Shown here piece by piece: positions 16,453-24,954 of a stretch of DNA of 64,000 bases. Positions within the stretch are counted from its first letter, which is position 1. Each line of letters starts with the position of its first letter. The stretch covers positions 1-64,000 of the forward strand of contig NZ_AXDW01000022.1 in assembly GCF_000474945.1 (NCBI RefSeq). The letters are read 5' to 3'. The stretch comes from Solimonas soli DSM 21787 (lineage in GTDB: Bacteria > Pseudomonadota > Gammaproteobacteria > Nevskiales > Nevskiaceae). The position numbers and the translations under genes were made by a program. The notes beneath the pieces are model-generated. The model saw only the letters and a list, made by a program, of their open reading frames with translations. It was not told the origin of the DNA and ran no database searches.

Positions 16453-17412
16453 CAGCAGGCCCGGCTTGTCGACGCCGCCGCGCAGGGCGGCGGCGCAGGC
16501 AGCGAGGCCCTGATCGAGCGGCACCCAGCGTTGCCGCAGCTCGCGCTCCGCGGCCTGGCTGTCGAGCACGATGTCCTGCCGGAACAGCGCCAGCAGCGAC
16601 GGCGTGATCGTCGTCGCCGCCGCGCGCCCGGCGCCGGCGCGCCGCAGCACCTTCAGCAGCGGCGCGCGCAGATAGGCCTCGGCGGCGAGGCGGCGCGGCG
16701 TGATGCGGCGCACCGGCGTGGCGTCGAGCAGGCAGGCGAAGCGCACCAGATATTCGTTCCAGCTTGGCGCCTGCGGCGCGGCGAGATTGAAGGCCACGCC
16801 GCGCGGCGCGCGGCGCAGCACGTGCAGCACGGCGGCGGCGACGTCGTCGACGTGCACGAGATTGCAGCGCCCGTCGCCGGCGGCGCCGAGATCGCCGAGC
16901 CGCCCCTCGCGCAGCAGGCGGGCGATGCGCAGCGTCCATTGCTCGCTGTCCGGACCGTACACGCAGCCGGCGCGCAGCATCACGCTGCGCTCGCAGCGCG
17001 CCAGTTCGCGCTCCGCCTCGCGCTTGGCGGCGCCGTAGGCGCTGAGCCTGCCGGGCGCGGCGCCTTCATCGACGCGGCCCTCGCGATCGCCGTACACCGC
17101 CATCGAACTGAGCTGCACGACGAGCGGCTGCGGCGTGTGCGCGCGCACCGCATCGGCGAGCAGCGCGGCCTGCCGCTGCAGCATGCGCGGCGCGCCGGCG
17201 ACGCAATTGACGACCGCGTCGACGCCGTCGAGCGCGGCGCGCAAGGCGGCGCGGTCGAGCGCGTCGACGCGGCACAGCTGCACGCCGGCCGGCGCGGCGC
17301 GGGCGCGGCGCGTGCCGAGCAGGGGCTGTTCGAAGCCGCCGGCGCACAAGGCGCGCAGCACATGGCCGCCGATGTAGCCGGCGCCGCCGAGAACCAGCAC
17401 GCGCGAAGTCAC
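16444..17412 (-). CDS. NAD-dependent epimerase/dehydratase (extended SDR)
   Basis: 322 residues. The N-terminal NAD-binding loop VLVLGGAGYIGGHV (about 5-18) and the active-site Y126-x3-K130 (SAYGAAK) identify an extended SDR acting on nucleotide sugars or similar substrates. The LSSMAVYGD strand is typical. The start is GTG 17412, overlapping the stop of the GMC gene (GTGA), so the two form an operon. It probably supplies or modifies a sugar for the polysaccharide; the substrate cannot be assigned. Confidence 0.85.
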   Translation of the reverse strand: MTSRVLVLGGAGYIGGHVLRALCAGGFEQPLLGTRRARAAPAGVQLCRVDALDRAALRAALDGVDAVVNCVAGAPRMLQRQAALLADAVRAHTPQPLVVQLSSMAVYGDREGRVDEGAAPGRLSAYGAAKREAERELARCERSVMLRAGCVYGPDSEQWTLRIARLLREGRLGDLGAAGDGRCNLVHVDDVAAAVLHVLRRAPRGVAFNLAAPQAPSWNEYLVRFACLLDATPVRRITPRRLAAEAYLRAPLLKVLRRAGAGRAAATTITPSLLALFRQDIVLDSQAAERELRQRWVPLDQGLAACAAALRGGVDKPGLLSA

Positions 17413-19109
17413 GCCGCCAGCTCTTCGATCGACAGCGCCGCCGGCGACGCCGCCTGCGCGGGCGCCAGGCGACGCTGCAAATGATCGCCAAGCCGCAGGG
17501 CCAGCGCGACGATGGTCAGCGTCGGATTGGCCTGGCTCGAGGTCGGGAACACGGCGGCGCTGGCGACGAACAGATTGCCGACGCCATGCACGCGCAGGTC
17601 GGTATCGACCACGCCGGTGCGCGGCGTCGCCGCCATGCGCGCGGTGCCGATGTGATGGCCGCCGTAGGCGCCGTAGCGCAGCATCTCCTGCTCGATGCTT
17701 TCGGCGGCGTAGTCGAAGCGGCCGACGCCGCTGTCGCGCACGTCGGCGGCGAACGCCGCCAGCGCGCGCTGCACGGTGTCGACGTCGGCCTGCGTGTGGC
17801 GCCAGTCGATGCGCAGGCGCGGCATGCCGAGCTCGTCGCGTTGCTCGCTCAGCTGCACGCGGCTGCTCGGGTTCGGCACCTGCTCGGCGTGGAAGTCGAG
17901 GCTGAAGCAGGGCTCGCGCGGCGTGACGATGATCGACGGGAACTTGCGCGACGCCAGCTTGCGCTGCGTGAGCATCTGCCAGGCGAAGGCGAAGGCGGCG
18001 CACGGATCGCGGGCCACGTTGCGCGCGTGCGCGAGCCAGTCGCGCGGCGCGCTGTCGCCGTCGTGCAGGCGCTTGGCGTACTCGTACGGAATCAGCCGCC
18101 TGGCGAGGAACAGCAGCGACAGCACCGCCGAGCCGTGCGCCGGATCGCCGATGCGCGGATGGTGCAGACGCGCGATGAAGTTGCCGCAGCGCAGCGTGCG
18201 CTGCGCATCCTCGCGCAGGGCGAAGCGTCGCCGGCAATAGACGCCGTCGGCGCTGCGCTGGTAGCCGTGCGCGACGGCGACGCCGTGCCCGAGGCGCAGG
18301 TTGCCGATCGTGCCGGCGAGGTGGCACATGTAGTAGCGCCCGACCAGATCGTGACCGTTGCCGATGCCGGCCGGCTGCCGGTCATGGCTCGCCAGCAGCA
18401 GGCGCGCGGTTTCCAGGCCGCCGGCGGCGAGCACGACGAAGTCGGCCTGCACCTCGATGCGACGGCCGTCGAGCGTGCGCGCCAGCACGGCGGCGATGCG
18501 GTTGCCGTCGCCGTCGAGCCGCAGCGCGGTGACGTTGGCGTGCAGCACCACGCGCGTGCGGGCCGCGCCGTCGAGGCGCAGGCGATAGCGCTGCCCGAAA
18601 TCGGTCGGGCAGCTGAAGCGCTCCAGCGTGTCGTCGGAGAAGCGCGCCGCCGCGAAGCCGGCGACCGGCGGCGCGCTGCCGTCGGGGAAGGCGTCGGCGG
18701 CGCGATAGCGCGCCGGGCCGGCCTCGCAGAGCAGCGAGGCCTCGTCGTAGTAGCGCGCGAGTTCCTCGTAGCTGATCGGCCAGCCGCTGTGCGGTATGTA
18801 GTCGCGCGCCTCGAAATCGATGGGATCGAAGGGCACGCAGCGGCCGCCCCAGGTCGCGGTCGAGCCGCCGAGGCGGCGCTCGCGATAGCGATCGGCCGGC
18901 GGATGCAGGCGCGCGTCCGTGACCTCGCCCTCGTAGAGGCGCTGCGTGCGTGCCTCGTGCCGGCGGCCGCCGGCCTCCAGCAGCACGACATCGATGCCGC
19001 GCTGGCCGAGGCGCAGCGCCAGGGCGATACCGGCGGCGCCGCCGCCGACGATGCAGACCTGTGCCTGCAGCCGCGCGTCGTCGGCAAACCCGCGCGCGTC
19101 GATGAACAT
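17409..19109 (-). CDS. GMC-family FAD-dependent oxidoreductase in the EPS locus
   Basis: 566 residues. The FAD-binding motif VCIVGGGAAGIALALRLG lies near residue 17, followed by RRLGGSTATWGGRC. The C-terminal GMC domain contains GGHHIGTARMA and VFPTSSQANPT. Members oxidise alcohols or sugars. Placement beside a sugar epimerase and divergent from the WecG-like gene suggests it acts on a sugar or lipid-linked sugar of the exopolysaccharide, which is inference. It differs from the choline-dehydrogenase-like GMC protein at 46648-48252. The ATG at 19109 is preceded by a GGGGG stretch. Confidence 0.88.
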   Translation of the reverse strand: MFIDARGFADDARLQAQVCIVGGGAAGIALALRLGQRGIDVVLLEAGGRRHEARTQRLYEGEVTDARLHPPADRYRERRLGGSTATWGGRCVPFDPIDFEARDYIPHSGWPISYEELARYYDEASLLCEAGPARYRAADAFPDGSAPPVAGFAAARFSDDTLERFSCPTDFGQRYRLRLDGAARTRVVLHANVTALRLDGDGNRIAAVLARTLDGRRIEVQADFVVLAAGGLETARLLLASHDRQPAGIGNGHDLVGRYYMCHLAGTIGNLRLGHGVAVAHGYQRSADGVYCRRRFALREDAQRTLRCGNFIARLHHPRIGDPAHGSAVLSLLFLARRLIPYEYAKRLHDGDSAPRDWLAHARNVARDPCAAFAFAWQMLTQRKLASRKFPSIIVTPREPCFSLDFHAEQVPNPSSRVQLSEQRDELGMPRLRIDWRHTQADVDTVQRALAAFAADVRDSGVGRFDYAAESIEQEMLRYGAYGGHHIGTARMAATPRTGVVDTDLRVHGVGNLFVASAAVFPTSSQANPTLTIVALALRLGDHLQRRLAPAQAASPAALSIEELAA

Positions 19110-19304
19110 GATGGCCCCCGGACGAATGATCCGGCCCGCACTATCGGTCGCCGCCGGCGGCGGGGTCTGTACGACGCCGAACACATGCGCGGCGGCGCGG
19201 CGGCCGGCCGCGTTGCGTTCGCTGCCGAACAGAACCGCAGCGCCGACGTCCCTAGCATGCTTGCAAATGATGCCGCACGAGCGGCGGTTGCGAGGAGCGA
19301 CGAC

Positions 19305-20828
19305 ATGGGCGCATCCGACACTTTTCAGTTCTCGCCGCCGGCGCTGGCGGCGACGGCGCCGTGGCACTGGCGCGACGCGCTGCTGCGCCTGCAGCCGCTG
19401 TTCGATCTGCTCGTGCTGCTCGCCGCCGCGCGCGCCGCCACCCTCGCCGCCGCCGCGCTGCATCCCTCGCTGATCTTCCTCGCCGCCGGCTGGCCGGCCT
19501 GGGAACGCTGGTCGCTGCCGGCCGCGCTGTTCGGCGCCGTCCTCATGTCGCGCCGCGCGCAGACGGCGACGCTGCGCCAGGATCTGACGCGCATCGCGCT
19601 GTTCATCGCCCTGGCCGCGCTCGCCGGGCTGAGCTACGCCGAACGGCCCGAGGGCTGGCTGCCGATCTGGCTGGCGCTGTCCGGCGCCGGCCTCGTCATC
19701 ACGCGCCTGTCGCTGCGTCGCCTGCGCCGGCGCCGCACGGTGGCGGTCTACGGTGCCGGTCCGCAGGCCGACCGCCTGATCCGCCAGCTGCGCCGCTTCG
19801 AGGCCGATCGCGTCGACATCGTCGGCGTGTTCGACGATCGCGGCCGGCGCACGCCGGACGCCGAGTTCGCGCCGCGCGGCGACCTCGCCGATTTCGCGCG
19901 CCTCGCGCGCGGCGGGCCGGTCGACGCCGTGCTGCTCGCCCTGCCCGGCGCCGCGCACGAGCGCATCGAGCAGCTGCTCGGCACACTGCAGGGCCTGTCC
20001 GAGACCGTCGCCCTGTGTCCGGAGGACGACAGTGCCGGCGCCCGCGAGCTGCGTCTCGGCAGCTCGCTGAAGGCGCGCGTGCTGGCCGACGCGCATCACA
20101 CGGCCTGCAAGCTCGACGACTACGACCTCAAGGACTTTCTCGAGATCGCCGCCGGCTTCGGCGAGCAGCGCTACACCTACGTCGTCACGCCGAACGTCGA
20201 TCATCTGATCCGCCTGCACGACCAGACCAGCTTCCGGCGCCTGTATGCCAATGCCGGCTACATCCTGCTCGACAGCCGCTTCCTTGCCCACCTGCTGCAG
20301 CTGACGCGCGGCGTGCGCCTGCCGGTCTGCGCCGGCAGCGACCTGACGCGGCGGCTGTTCGAGGACGTGATCCGCGCCGACGACAACATCGTGCTGGTCG
20401 GCGCATCGGCCGAGCAGGCCGAACAGCTGCGCCGCCGCTACGGCCTGCGCGGCCTCGTCCACCACAACCCGCCGATGGGCTTCATCAACGACGCCGCCGC
20501 CGTCGAGACGTGCCTGCAGTTCATCGAAGCGCACAGCCCGTTCCGCTTCTGCCTGCTGGCCATCGGCTCGCCGCAGCAGGAAGTGATCGCCAACGCCTTG
20601 CGCGAGCGCGACAAGGCGCGCGGCATGACGCTGTGCATCGGCGCGTCGATCGACTTCCTCACCGGTCGCGAGCGCCGCGCGCCGGCCTGGATGCAGCGCG
20701 CCGGACTCGAATGGCTGCATCGCCTCGGCCAGTCGCCGCGACGCATGGCGAGCCGCTACCTGGTGCGCGGACCGCGCGTGTTCAATCTGCTGAGCCGCAC
20801 CGACGTGCAGCTGCGCCTGCATGACTGA
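19305..20828 (+). CDS. WecG/TagA-type glycosyltransferase fused to a phosphoglycosyltransferase-like N-terminal half
   Basis: 507 residues. The first half (about 20-260) repeats the architecture of the 13845-15278 protein: membrane helices, then a Rossmann-like unit with VAVYGAGPQADRLIRQL and VDIVGVFDDRGR. The catalytic hexose-phosphate transferase is missing. Instead residues about 285-507 are a GT26 (WecG/TagA/CpsF) domain with VTPNVDHLIRL, ILLDSRF, IVLVGASAEQAEQL, NPPMGF and IGSPQQEVIA. GT26 enzymes add the second sugar (often ManNAc or related) to a lipid-linked first sugar. The ATG at 19305 has a GAGGAG site. Confidence 0.88.
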   Translation: MGASDTFQFSPPALAATAPWHWRDALLRLQPLFDLLVLLAAARAATLAAAALHPSLIFLAAGWPAWERWSLPAALFGAVLMSRRAQTATLRQDLTRIALFIALAALAGLSYAERPEGWLPIWLALSGAGLVITRLSLRRLRRRRTVAVYGAGPQADRLIRQLRRFEADRVDIVGVFDDRGRRTPDAEFAPRGDLADFARLARGGPVDAVLLALPGAAHERIEQLLGTLQGLSETVALCPEDDSAGARELRLGSSLKARVLADAHHTACKLDDYDLKDFLEIAAGFGEQRYTYVVTPNVDHLIRLHDQTSFRRLYANAGYILLDSRFLAHLLQLTRGVRLPVCAGSDLTRRLFEDVIRADDNIVLVGASAEQAEQLRRRYGLRGLVHHNPPMGFINDAAAVETCLQFIEAHSPFRFCLLAIGSPQQEVIANALRERDKARGMTLCIGASIDFLTGRERRAPAWMQRAGLEWLHRLGQSPRRMASRYLVRGPRVFNLLSRTDVQLRLHD

Positions 20829-20854
20829 ATGCGCGCAGACGCGCAAAAGACGAA

Positions 20855-20876
20855 GGGCCGGGATTGCTCCCGGCCC
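20855..20876 (-). terminator. Bidirectional terminator between the WecG-like and GH5 genes
   Basis: A perfect 9-bp stem (GGGCCGGGA / TCCCGGCCC) with a TTGC loop. On the minus strand it is followed by TTCGTCTTTTG, so it terminates the GH5 gene best. It lies 26 nt past the WecG-like stop on the other strand. Confidence 0.75.
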
Positions 20877-20916
20877 CGCGCCTCCCCCCGCGTCGCAGTG
20901 CGCGCCGTTCAGGCGT

Positions 20917-23706
20917 TCACTTGACGACGAACGACGTCGGCGTCCATGCCGCGTACTTCGGGTTGAACAGAGCGATCTGGCCCGTGCTGGCGCCGGCCGG
21001 GATCGTGACCTGCAGCTGCGTGTCGCTGACGACCTTGAAGGACGCCGATGACGATCCGATCGTCACCTTCGACAGACCGCTGTAGCCGTTGCCCGTCAGG
21101 GTGACCACGGTGCCGGCCGGACCCGAGGTCGGCGAGAACGTGGCGATGTACGGCTGCGTGTAGCTGGTCGCCGCGCCGTTGATGGTGACGCTCGCCGTGG
21201 CCGGCGTGCCGATCGTCGCGCCGCCGCTGACGGTGCTCAGATTCAGCGAGAACGCCTTGCTGCCGGCGAAGGCCTTGGCCGTGCTCAGCGGCACGCTGAT
21301 GGTCTTCGCCGTCGCGTCGCCCGCCGCCCAGTTCAGCGTGCCGCTGGTCGCCGTGTAGTCGGTGCCGGCGACGGCCGTACCGTTGACTGTCGCGTACTTG
21401 ATACTGACCGCGCCGCTGCTGCCGGTGCCGCGGGCGACACTGAGCGTCGCCATGCCGGACGACTGCGAAGCCGTGTACGCCGACGACGAGAAGGCCAGCG
21501 TGCCCGGTGAAGTCGGCGCCGTCGTCGAGCCGGTCGAGCTGCTGCCGGTGGTGACGGTAAAGGCGCTGCCCGACCAGGCCGCGTACTTCGGATTGCTCAG
21601 CGCGATCTGGCCGCTGCTCGCCCCGCTCGGCACGGTGATCTTCAGCTGCGTGTCGCCGACCACCTGGAACGTCGCCGCCGTGCTGCCGATCTTCACGCCG
21701 CTCAGGCCGGTGAAGCCCGTGCCGCTGACGGTCACCGCCGTGCCGGCCGGACCCGAGGCCGGCGCGAAGCTGGCGATGTACGGCTGCGCGTAGCTGGTCG
21801 TCGACGTCGAGCCGCTGCTGCCCGAGCCGTTGATCGTCGCCGTGGCGCTGGCCGTGCCGAGCGTCGCGCCGCCGGCGATGCCGGACAGCGTGATGTTGAA
21901 CGTCCTGCTGCCGCTGAACGGCGTGGTGTTGCTGACCGCGACGCTGAAGCTCTTGCTCGCGGTATCGCCCGAGGCCCAGCTCAGCGTGCCGCTGGCCGCC
22001 GTGTAGTCGCTGCCCGCCGTCGCCGTGCCGTTGCTCGTCGCGTATTTCACGCTGACCGCACCGCTCGAACCGCCGCTGCGCGCGACGCTGATCGTCAGCG
22101 CGCCACCGCTCTGCGCGACCGTGTAGCTCGACGCGCCGAGCGCCAGCGTACCGGCCGAAGCCGCCGCCGCCGAACCGTTGATCGTCACCGAAGCAACGTT
22201 CGGCGTGGCCAGCGAAGCGCCGCTGCTGGCGCCGGACAGCGACACCGTGAAGGTCTTGCTGCCGCTGAACGGCGTCGCGTTGCTGACCGGAATGGAGATG
22301 GTCTTGGCCGCCGTGTCGCCGGCGGCCCAGTTCAGCGTGCCGCTCTTCGGCGTGAAGTCGGTGCCGGACACCGCGGTGCCGCCGGCCGTCGCGTAGCTCA
22401 CCGACACCGCGCCGCTGCCGCCGCTGCGGTTGACCGACAGGCTCACCGAGCCGGCGCTCTGGCTGACCGTGTAGGCGCTCGACGCCAGCGCGATCGACGC
22501 CGCGCTCGTGCCGCTGCTGCCCCACAGCTTCTGCAGCAGCGCCATCTTGTCGGTGCGCACCTGCAGGTTGTCGTCGAGGATGCCGCCGGTGTCGCCGCTG
22601 TTCGGCGTGTAGCACCAGTAGAAACTGTCGCGCATGCCCTTGCCGATCATGTAGTCGACGAAGGCGTTCTGCCAGGCCACGTCGCGCGGATCACCGCCGA
22701 CGCCGTAGCGGCCGCCCCACTCGCCGGGAATGACCGGATGCGCCGGATAGAACTGGCCGAACAGCGTCTCCCAGTCGGCCGCCAGATTGGCCGGGAAGTT
22801 GGAGGCGCTGAACGTCGACTTCACGTAGACGTCCGGACCGTAGGTATGCGGGCTCAGCACCAGCTTGTCGGCCGCGATGTTGAGCGGCTGGTAGCGCTGC
22901 GGCTGGAAGTCCTCGCCGTAGTTCATCGGGATGTTGCTGTTCTCGACGCCGTCCCAGTTGCCGTTGATGCCCTGCACGAAGATCATCAGGTTCGGATTCG
23001 CCGCGAGCACGCCGGCGGCAGCCTTCTCGGCGGCATCCTTCCAGTAGTTCTTGGTCTGCGTCATGTTGGCGTCGCCGACGCTCCAGCGCACGATGCCGTT
23101 CGGCTCGTTGTAGATGTCGATGGCGAAGAAGTGCTGCAGGTTGGCGTAGCGCGCGGCGACGAACTTGAGATCGCGGATCCAGTTGTCGACGGTATAGGCC
23201 GAGCTGTTGTAGATCAGGCCGAAGTCGGCGCTGTTGTCGACGAACCAGGTCGGATACTGGCGGTCGTTCGACACGCTGTGGAAGTCGAGCATCACGTAGA
23301 GGCCCTGGCGATCGGCCTCGGCCATCCACATGTCCATCACCTGCAGCGGCGTCTTGCCGATCAGATCCGGATTCTTGCCCGGATCGACGTAGCTGAGCTG
23401 GTCGACCGGCGTCGTCACGTACAGCGTGTCCGGCACGTACGGCAGGCGCACGGCGTTGAAGCCGAGCGCCTTGATCTGCGCGATCTGCTCCTTCCAGCCC
23501 ATCGACCACAGATACTGCGGCTGCAGGATGTTGGCGTTGAAGCCGTAATGGCTGATGCCGCGGATCGGCACCTGCTGGCCATTGGCGTCGTAGATCTTGC
23601 CCTGTTGCGCGTAATAGCCGGCGGCGTCGGCCGCCGGCGCAAGCGCGCCGCAGACCGCCGCCACAATGAGCGCGCCCAACGCCCGGATTTTAAGGCTCGT
23701 CTTCAT
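20917..23706 (-). CDS. Secreted GH5 glycoside hydrolase with Calx-beta and IPT/TIG modules
   Basis: 929 residues. A signal peptide (1-29) precedes a GH5/cellulase catalytic domain (about 30-395), with acid/base Glu201 in YNEPNG and nucleophile Glu329 in IPGEWGG. The remainder is modular: two Calx-beta domains (about 403-512 and 515-625), an IPT/TIG domain (about 632-715), a third Calx-beta (about 730-835) and a C-terminal IPT/TIG. Both IPT units share PYIA-F-P-SGPAGT and NPKYAAW, so they are recent duplicates. It probably cleaves or trims a beta-glucan-like polymer outside the cell, perhaps the locus's own product. The ATG at 23706 has an AGAGG site. Confidence 0.9.
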   Translation of the reverse strand: MKTSLKIRALGALIVAAVCGALAPAADAAGYYAQQGKIYDANGQQVPIRGISHYGFNANILQPQYLWSMGWKEQIAQIKALGFNAVRLPYVPDTLYVTTPVDQLSYVDPGKNPDLIGKTPLQVMDMWMAEADRQGLYVMLDFHSVSNDRQYPTWFVDNSADFGLIYNSSAYTVDNWIRDLKFVAARYANLQHFFAIDIYNEPNGIVRWSVGDANMTQTKNYWKDAAEKAAAGVLAANPNLMIFVQGINGNWDGVENSNIPMNYGEDFQPQRYQPLNIAADKLVLSPHTYGPDVYVKSTFSASNFPANLAADWETLFGQFYPAHPVIPGEWGGRYGVGGDPRDVAWQNAFVDYMIGKGMRDSFYWCYTPNSGDTGGILDDNLQVRTDKMALLQKLWGSSGTSAASIALASSAYTVSQSAGSVSLSVNRSGGSGAVSVSYATAGGTAVSGTDFTPKSGTLNWAAGDTAAKTISIPVSNATPFSGSKTFTVSLSGASSGASLATPNVASVTINGSAAAASAGTLALGASSYTVAQSGGALTISVARSGGSSGAVSVKYATSNGTATAGSDYTAASGTLSWASGDTASKSFSVAVSNTTPFSGSRTFNITLSGIAGGATLGTASATATINGSGSSGSTSTTSYAQPYIASFAPASGPAGTAVTVSGTGFTGLSGVKIGSTAATFQVVGDTQLKITVPSGASSGQIALSNPKYAAWSGSAFTVTTGSSSTGSTTAPTSPGTLAFSSSAYTASQSSGMATLSVARGTGSSGAVSIKYATVNGTAVAGTDYTATSGTLNWAAGDATAKTISVPLSTAKAFAGSKAFSLNLSTVSGGATIGTPATASVTINGAATSYTQPYIATFSPTSGPAGTVVTLTGNGYSGLSKVTIGSSSASFKVVSDTQLQVTIPAGASTGQIALFNPKYAAWTPTSFVVK
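20920..22500 (-). repeat. Internal tandem module repeats of the GH5 gene
   Basis: The 3' half of the GH5 gene codes for three Calx-beta copies, each with SSYTV-QS, GT(D/S)YTA-SGTL-WA-GDTA and TFS/FN-LSG patterns, and two IPT/TIG copies. The DNA is visibly repetitive, so copy number may vary between strains and assemblies may misjoin here. Confidence 0.75.
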
Positions 23707-23822
23707 TGAGGACCTCTTGCTGAATAGATGAATCAAAAAGTTCTTCGCACCGCACGGAGCGCCGAAAACCACGCGACCAAGGTCGTCAAAGCGGAAGCGT
23801 CTGTGCGCTCACACACAACAGG

Positions 23823-23841
23823 AGGTAGATAATTTCTACCT
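23823..23841. promoter_or_regulatory. Palindromic operator candidate upstream of GH5
   Basis: AGGTAGATAATTTCTACCT: perfect 7-bp arms around TAATT, 117 nt before the GH5 start in an AT-richer patch. It could bind a dimeric regulator. The family of regulator is unknown. Confidence 0.4.
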
Positions 23842-24127
23842 GGGCGGCGTGGATGAGCGGCGCGGCCGCCGCTGACACCGGCGACCGCCGCCGTTCGTCT
23901 GTGTTTGCTCGCCAACACAGCGCAAAACCGCTCGCCGCGGCACGCCGGACGGACGCGCCGCACACCTCTTTTCGAATGGATTTCGCCCTGCTCAGACGCG
24001 GACGCAGCCGCTCCCGCTTCGCATGGCCATGCGACTCGAGGAAAAACGATGCGGGCTTGCGGCGGCTCCCTGCCGCCCTGCATGCCGGGATCGACCGGCT
24101 GTGATGCGCTGACCGACCGACCTTATC

Positions 24128-24147
24128 GCCGCATTGATGAATGCGGC
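24128..24147. terminator. Small hairpin beyond the Sfp-type gene
   Basis: A perfect 8-bp stem (GCCGCATT / AATGCGGC) with a GATG loop, about 46 nt after the phosphopantetheinyl transferase stop. It has no U-run, so termination is uncertain. Confidence 0.3.
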
Positions 24148-24193
24148 TTGACCACCATCGGTCCGAAACCGGACACAGGCGCCGTGCGCGGGC

Positions 24194-24919
24194 TCAGACG
24201 CTCAGCGCAACGCCGGTGAACAGCCAGCGCTCGTGCACGAGGTAACGTGCGGGCCAGCAGGAGGGGACGCCCGGCAGCGCGCGCCGCGCGCGCAGGCGCA
24301 GATGGCCGCGCGCGTCGTCGATCGGCTCGACGCTGTCGATCTCCACGTCATGGAACTCGAGCCATTGCCGGGTCAGCGTGTACTGCGCCTTGTAGAAGGC
24401 TTCCTTGGCGCTGAAGGCGAGCGCCGCGAAGCGCTGCCGCCGCGCGGCCGGCAGCGCCTGCAGCGCCTGCATCTCGGCCGGCGTGAGAAGGTGCGACCAG
24501 ATGCCCGGCTCGACGTCGTCGATGCGCTCGACGTCGATGCCGATGCTGCGATACCGGCGGCGCGGCGCGACGGCCGCCACGCAGAATCCGGTCGTGTGGC
24601 TGATGCTGCCGACCACCGTCGACGGCCAGGCCGGACAGCGGTCGGCCAGCGGCGGCAGGGCCACGCGCGGCAGACCGAGCTGCTGCAGGGCAAGGCGTGC
24701 GCAGGCGCGACCGGCGGCGAACTCGGCGAGGCGCTTGGCGCTGACCGCGCCGAGCTGACGGACTTCGGACGGCAGCAGCCAGGCGGCATCGCCGCGCGCG
24801 CGATACTCGGCGACCGCCACGCCGGCGTCGAACAAGGCCGCCAGCAGCGACGAATGCCGCACCAGGGCCGGCATGGCGCCGTCGAAACGTTCCGGCGCCG
24901 CGGCGCCGTCGGCGTCCAT
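24194..24919 (-). CDS. Sfp/EntD-type 4'-phosphopantetheinyl transferase
   Basis: 241 residues. The EntD-like N-terminus is followed by the family signature: SISHT, the Mg/CoA-binding IGIDVERIDD and FSAKEAFYKAQY. It attaches phosphopantetheine from CoA to carrier proteins, so it should activate the T domains of the adjacent NRPS and of the A-T protein at 39529-41358. The ATG at 24919 is used here. A GTG at 24958 overlapping the NRPS stop (GTGA) would give 254 residues and is a good alternative, since coupled starts are common in this window. Confidence 0.9.
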   Translation of the reverse strand: MDADGAAAPERFDGAMPALVRHSSLLAALFDAGVAVAEYRARGDAAWLLPSEVRQLGAVSAKRLAEFAAGRACARLALQQLGLPRVALPPLADRCPAWPSTVVGSISHTTGFCVAAVAPRRRYRSIGIDVERIDDVEPGIWSHLLTPAEMQALQALPAARRQRFAALAFSAKEAFYKAQYTLTRQWLEFHDVEIDSVEPIDDARGHLRLRARRALPGVPSCWPARYLVHERWLFTGVALSV

Positions 24920-24954
24920 CGCGTCGCGCGTGGCGCGCCGCGACCCGGCGCCGC

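Larger units (their letters stand above)
23707..24193. other. Intergenic region, promoter side of GH5
   Basis: About 490 bases with no convincing gene. It holds the GH5 upstream region (AT-richer, with the palindrome at 23823-23841) and, on the far side, small hairpins past the Sfp-type gene. Short open frames here lack ribosome sites and family features. Confidence 0.6.

Noticed and set aside
19110-19304. A possible sigma-54 -24/-12 promoter before the GMC gene
   Set aside because: GG and GC are 8 nt apart instead of 10.
17481-20828. Upstream extension of the WecG-like protein over the GMC gene
   Set aside because: The real start is the ATG at 19305 with GAGGAG; the extension is antisense to GMC and without homology.
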